DNA of 64,000 nt from Morinoia aosen (lineage: Eukaryota; Arthropoda; Malacostraca; Amphipoda; Talitridae): NCBI GenBank assembly GCA_030386875.1, contig CM059557.1, forward strand, positions 54,390,514-54,454,513, given 5' to 3'. Position 1 is the first letter of the stretch. Each line of letters begins with the position of its first letter. Both the position numbers and the translations under genes were made by a program. This document shows, piece by piece, positions 61,190-64,000 of this stretch. Below the pieces are notes generated by a model. That model did not search any database and was not told the origin of the DNA. It saw nothing but the letters and a program-made list of their open reading frames with translations.

Positions 61190-61440
61190 ATTTTAAATAT
61201 AAATGAGAAAACGAGGAATACCGTATAAAATATTTACTTGTGAGAGCCACGTTTCGAGGGTTCGCTCATCATCAGCTAAACAAAATATAAGACAAAGTCA
61301 TCTGTAAAACAATAGAATGAACTAGAATGAGAAACTCAAACACACAAAAATATATAAACAACAAAAACTACCTAGTGGCTATTGGCAAATCAAAACAACT
61401 AAGGTGCCTATTAAGAATCCGTTTATCCTAAGAATGAAAT
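61190..61440 (-). mobile_element. possible Penelope-like element remnant with hammerhead-like core
   Basis: On minus, CTGATGA (61269-61275) is followed by TGAG, a short loop, CTC and GAAAC (61251-61255). This is the conserved core of a hammerhead ribozyme (CUGAUGA, stem II, GAAA) with one extra U after CUGAUGA. Such motifs sit in the terminal repeats of Penelope-like retroelements, and the plus-strand wording ACGTTTCGAGGGTTCGCTCA is typical of their ends. No reverse transcriptase or GIY-YIG frame is present. I did not find clear stems I and III, so the call is tentative. Confidence 0.35.
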
Positions 61441-63566
61441 GAATTCAAAATCCTTAAATCGTTGAAAAAAGTGTGCCATATCGAAAGATTTTAAAATCAC
61501 TGATGTCAGTTAAGGTATTGCACAAATCTGCGTGATCCCGACTGGCTGAATGTGAAGGAGTTGCTGTAACATTACCAGTTCGTGATCCTACTACCCAAAG
61601 TACGGGAAGTTCATGACCACACACTCAGATGCACGTAGCGCACAACTGTATTAATAAATTAAAGATGCCTGCATCATAGTGGGAAGATTATCTCCAAAAA
61701 CAAGAATGAATCAATTTGAATCGATTCACCAAAACGATTCTAAAATTTCGCATGCTAAAATATTTCCCAAGCAATGCCAAAATTTCTCTTTTTCATTTTC
61801 TGCAGCCTAGGACCTGAGTACGGAAATGAGATGCGAGTGCTGGTAGCCGCCTCATCCGAAAGATCTGAACTGTTCAATTTTCTGTGTAAAAATATGTTAA
61901 TTTGTAACTCTGTGAATTATGAAAAGAAATCCTTTTTGCAAAAGTAAGACTTCAGAGGAACCAATTTATCATTTAATAGTTTATTTAGGGTGCATACCCA
62001 ATAAGCCAAAAATAAAAAGCTCTGACATATTTCACTTTGAAAATATGAGCCGATAAACTATAGAAACTTGTGGCCAAGCTCGTGAAACATTTCCCATGAG
62101 AAAAGGAGCGCTCAAATTTGTCGCCTATTTTTATACTGAACAATCCAACAATGAGAGCCTGCCTTCAACATCCATAGTGAATCTAATGCTTCTGTACCTT
62201 GCGTTAAAGTACTGCAAGAAAAGTGGATTATGAAACCGATCGCAGAAATAAAAATTTGTCATCAACATATCTTACATACAAATTGGCTTAAATAGTACGA
62301 GGCATTCATTAGCCCATGTCTTTTCACAAAAACACAAAGACGTTAGCAAATGTTGGGAAATGGGAGGCCGATTTCCAAATTTTTCCGCTTCCAACTGTTG
62401 ATCAAACTTCCCATTCAAAATGAGAAAAGCGTTCAGTCCGTGATAATTCGAGCAATGTTTTGAATAATTTCCAGGAGAGCTCTAGTGCGAGCGAATGGGA
62501 AGGGTCGAATAAAAAGTTGAGATGAACATATTTCGATGGTCTGACGTAGCAGGATGTTAGTCAAAGACTTTTTGCATGGAAAGAACGCTCGAAACGTCCT
62601 TTTCATGAGTAAATATTTAATAGGATATTCCTCGTTCCCTAATTTCATTTTACAATAAAATATGTACTTATTAAGAGCAGGAAAAACACGATCTATCTTG
62701 CCTAATTTTGTCCATTTTGCACCCAAACCTCATCCCAACTGTGATACCTCTTCTTGGCTTATACTTCCATCTCATTTCTTCTAAATTTCAAAAAATGTTA
62801 ACTTGTTTCCCATGAAAAACACGAGTTTGAGATCATAACGGAGATAACGGAGACCCCTCATAACATTTCTGCTGTACTTGGATTAACAGAATACAATCTT
62901 AATTTATGCATTCGGTTATCATTAGGAGGAGTGGAAAATATTAGCACTTGCTAAGAACTGACTAAATAAAAGATTTTCATGAAAACTCTGAAGTTAGAGC
63001 AATGGAAAAGGCGGGAATTTCACGCTGCTGTAAAAAAAGAGACAACTTATTAGCGTTGTCAAGAAGCTTGGTGAGAAAAATTGCGAGAAAACTGCACACG
63101 GCCGAAATAATATTAAAAGATCACGTGCCAACAATCGTAAATTAAGATCGACAGTAAAAATAAAAGTTACTTTAACCCAGTGGCAACGCCGGCACATTTG
63201 GAGGGTGGTCTGCGCTGCTCTGAGTCTCTTTCTCGAGCCAATACCCGACCTGACAAACCTGATTAGTCAACGAAAGTCCCGTAAAATCTCCAGCGAGAAG
63301 CAAAAAGAAGGCTCAGCTGGTGACCAGTGTAGGAGTCAACGTAAGCTGGTAGCACTGCATTGACGTCGAAACTGTAAAATACTTTTCCGAAAGGTGAGAA
63401 TTGAATTTCACTTTAAACCTAATGCTTAAAAAGAATGGGTTGGAAAAACTTCCATAAGGTGTACAGCACAAGTTGAAAAATAATTCTGAGGTAAATCTCT
63501 ACGCTTTGATGCGACAAAAAACTTACAAAATATACTTATAAAACTCTGAGCCTTCTGTGGCTGTCT
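61441..63566. other. no gene recognised
   Basis: AT-rich; frames of 97 codons or fewer (62433-62726 minus) without known domains. Confidence 0.45.
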
Positions 63567-63786
63567 CGATGGAAGTATGGATGGTAGCAAAGATGGAAGC
63601 ATGGATGGTAGCATGGATGTAAGGATAGATAATAGCATGGATGGTAGCATAGCATAATGCATAGATGCATGACAGCACTGATGGAAGTATAGATGGTAGC
63701 GTGGATGAAAGCATGCATGAGAGCATGGATGATAGTATGGATGGTAACATGGATTGTAGCATGGACGGTAGTATGTACGGTATCAT
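63567..63786. repeat. 12-bp minisatellite
   Basis: Imperfect units of GCATGGATGGTA (variants GAAGTATGGATG, ACAGCACTGATG) repeat about 18 times. The period is a multiple of three, so open frames run through it on both strands (Met/Pro/Ser/Leu-rich on minus). They are not credible genes. Confidence 0.9.
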
Positions 63787-64000
63787 GTCTACTGCATAGT
63801 ACTGGTTGTAGTCGCGTGGCGCCTCAGCAGTTCACAGATGAGCTGAAGGCTAATTTTCTGTTGACGGAACTCGATGGACTTTCGTGCATTGATGATACTG
63901 AGACCTTCCCTTCAGATCTCGTCTCTGCCATCTGTAAATTTTCTCATCTAGGCTGGCCGTGTGTACTTCTTCGCTGTATATTTCTAGACGTTCTTTAAGT

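Noticed and set aside
63426-63998. Met/Pro/Ser-rich and Met/Trp/Val-rich frames at the right edge
   Set aside because: They follow the 12-bp minisatellite, whose length is a multiple of three.

Overview
This is a window of a eukaryotic, almost certainly arthropod (probably insect) nuclear genome. The evidence is an AT-rich background with no long host reading frame, a complete non-LTR retrotransposon of the I type (APE endonuclease, reverse transcriptase and RNase H in one ORF), a mariner relic, wrecks of two repeat-borne ORF families I know from arthropod genomes, and several satellites. There is no sign of operons, bacterial genes or a virus. I found no host gene I can name and no tRNA or rRNA gene; single short exons could escape reading by eye.

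Layout. 1-3735 is a 30/32/37-bp satellite with a 786-bp higher-order repeat, fading out by about 3895. 3896-5668 is AT-rich with no gene. 5669-6740 is bounded by perfect 16-bp inverted repeats. 6824-13799 is a full-length minus-strand LINE flanked by a 10-bp target-site duplication. 13810-18095 is non-coding apart from three copies (one inverted) of a ~105-bp repeat at 16.3-17.1 kb. 18.1-18.7 kb holds a hairpin and a 69-bp tandem duplication. 18947-20225 is a dead mariner with both terminal repeats. 22.3-24.75 kb has two copies of a ~270-bp MITE-like repeat flanking an imperfect inverted repeat. 25.68-27.6 kb is a decayed repeat-family ORF, and 28.2-28.5 kb a scrap of a second LINE. 29.0-49.6 kb is mostly featureless, with a perfect hairpin at 30.05 kb, a triple 73-bp repeat at 37 kb, a CA-rich microsatellite at 43.6 kb and a 107-bp duplication at 45 kb. 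49.6-55.7 kb is a run of four unrelated tandem repeats ending in an 86-copy 24-bp satellite and a purine-rich tract. 58.7-59.6 kb is the second repeat-family wreck. 61.25 kb has a hammerhead-ribozyme-like core of the kind seen in Penelope-like elements. The window ends with a 12-bp minisatellite at 63.6-63.8 kb.

The two uninterrupted genes are the LINE's ORF1 and ORF2. ORF1p should coat the element RNA; ORF2p should nick target DNA, reverse transcribe and possibly remove RNA with its RNase H. Two things stand out. ORF1p carries a tandem duplication of a whole nucleic-acid-binding module (two folded domains plus six zinc knuckles) followed by an SR-like tail. ORF2p is intact except that the endonuclease SDH motif reads SDQ. 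Everything else that looks like protein is broken, and the very long open frames in the two satellites arise because the repeat units lack stop codons.
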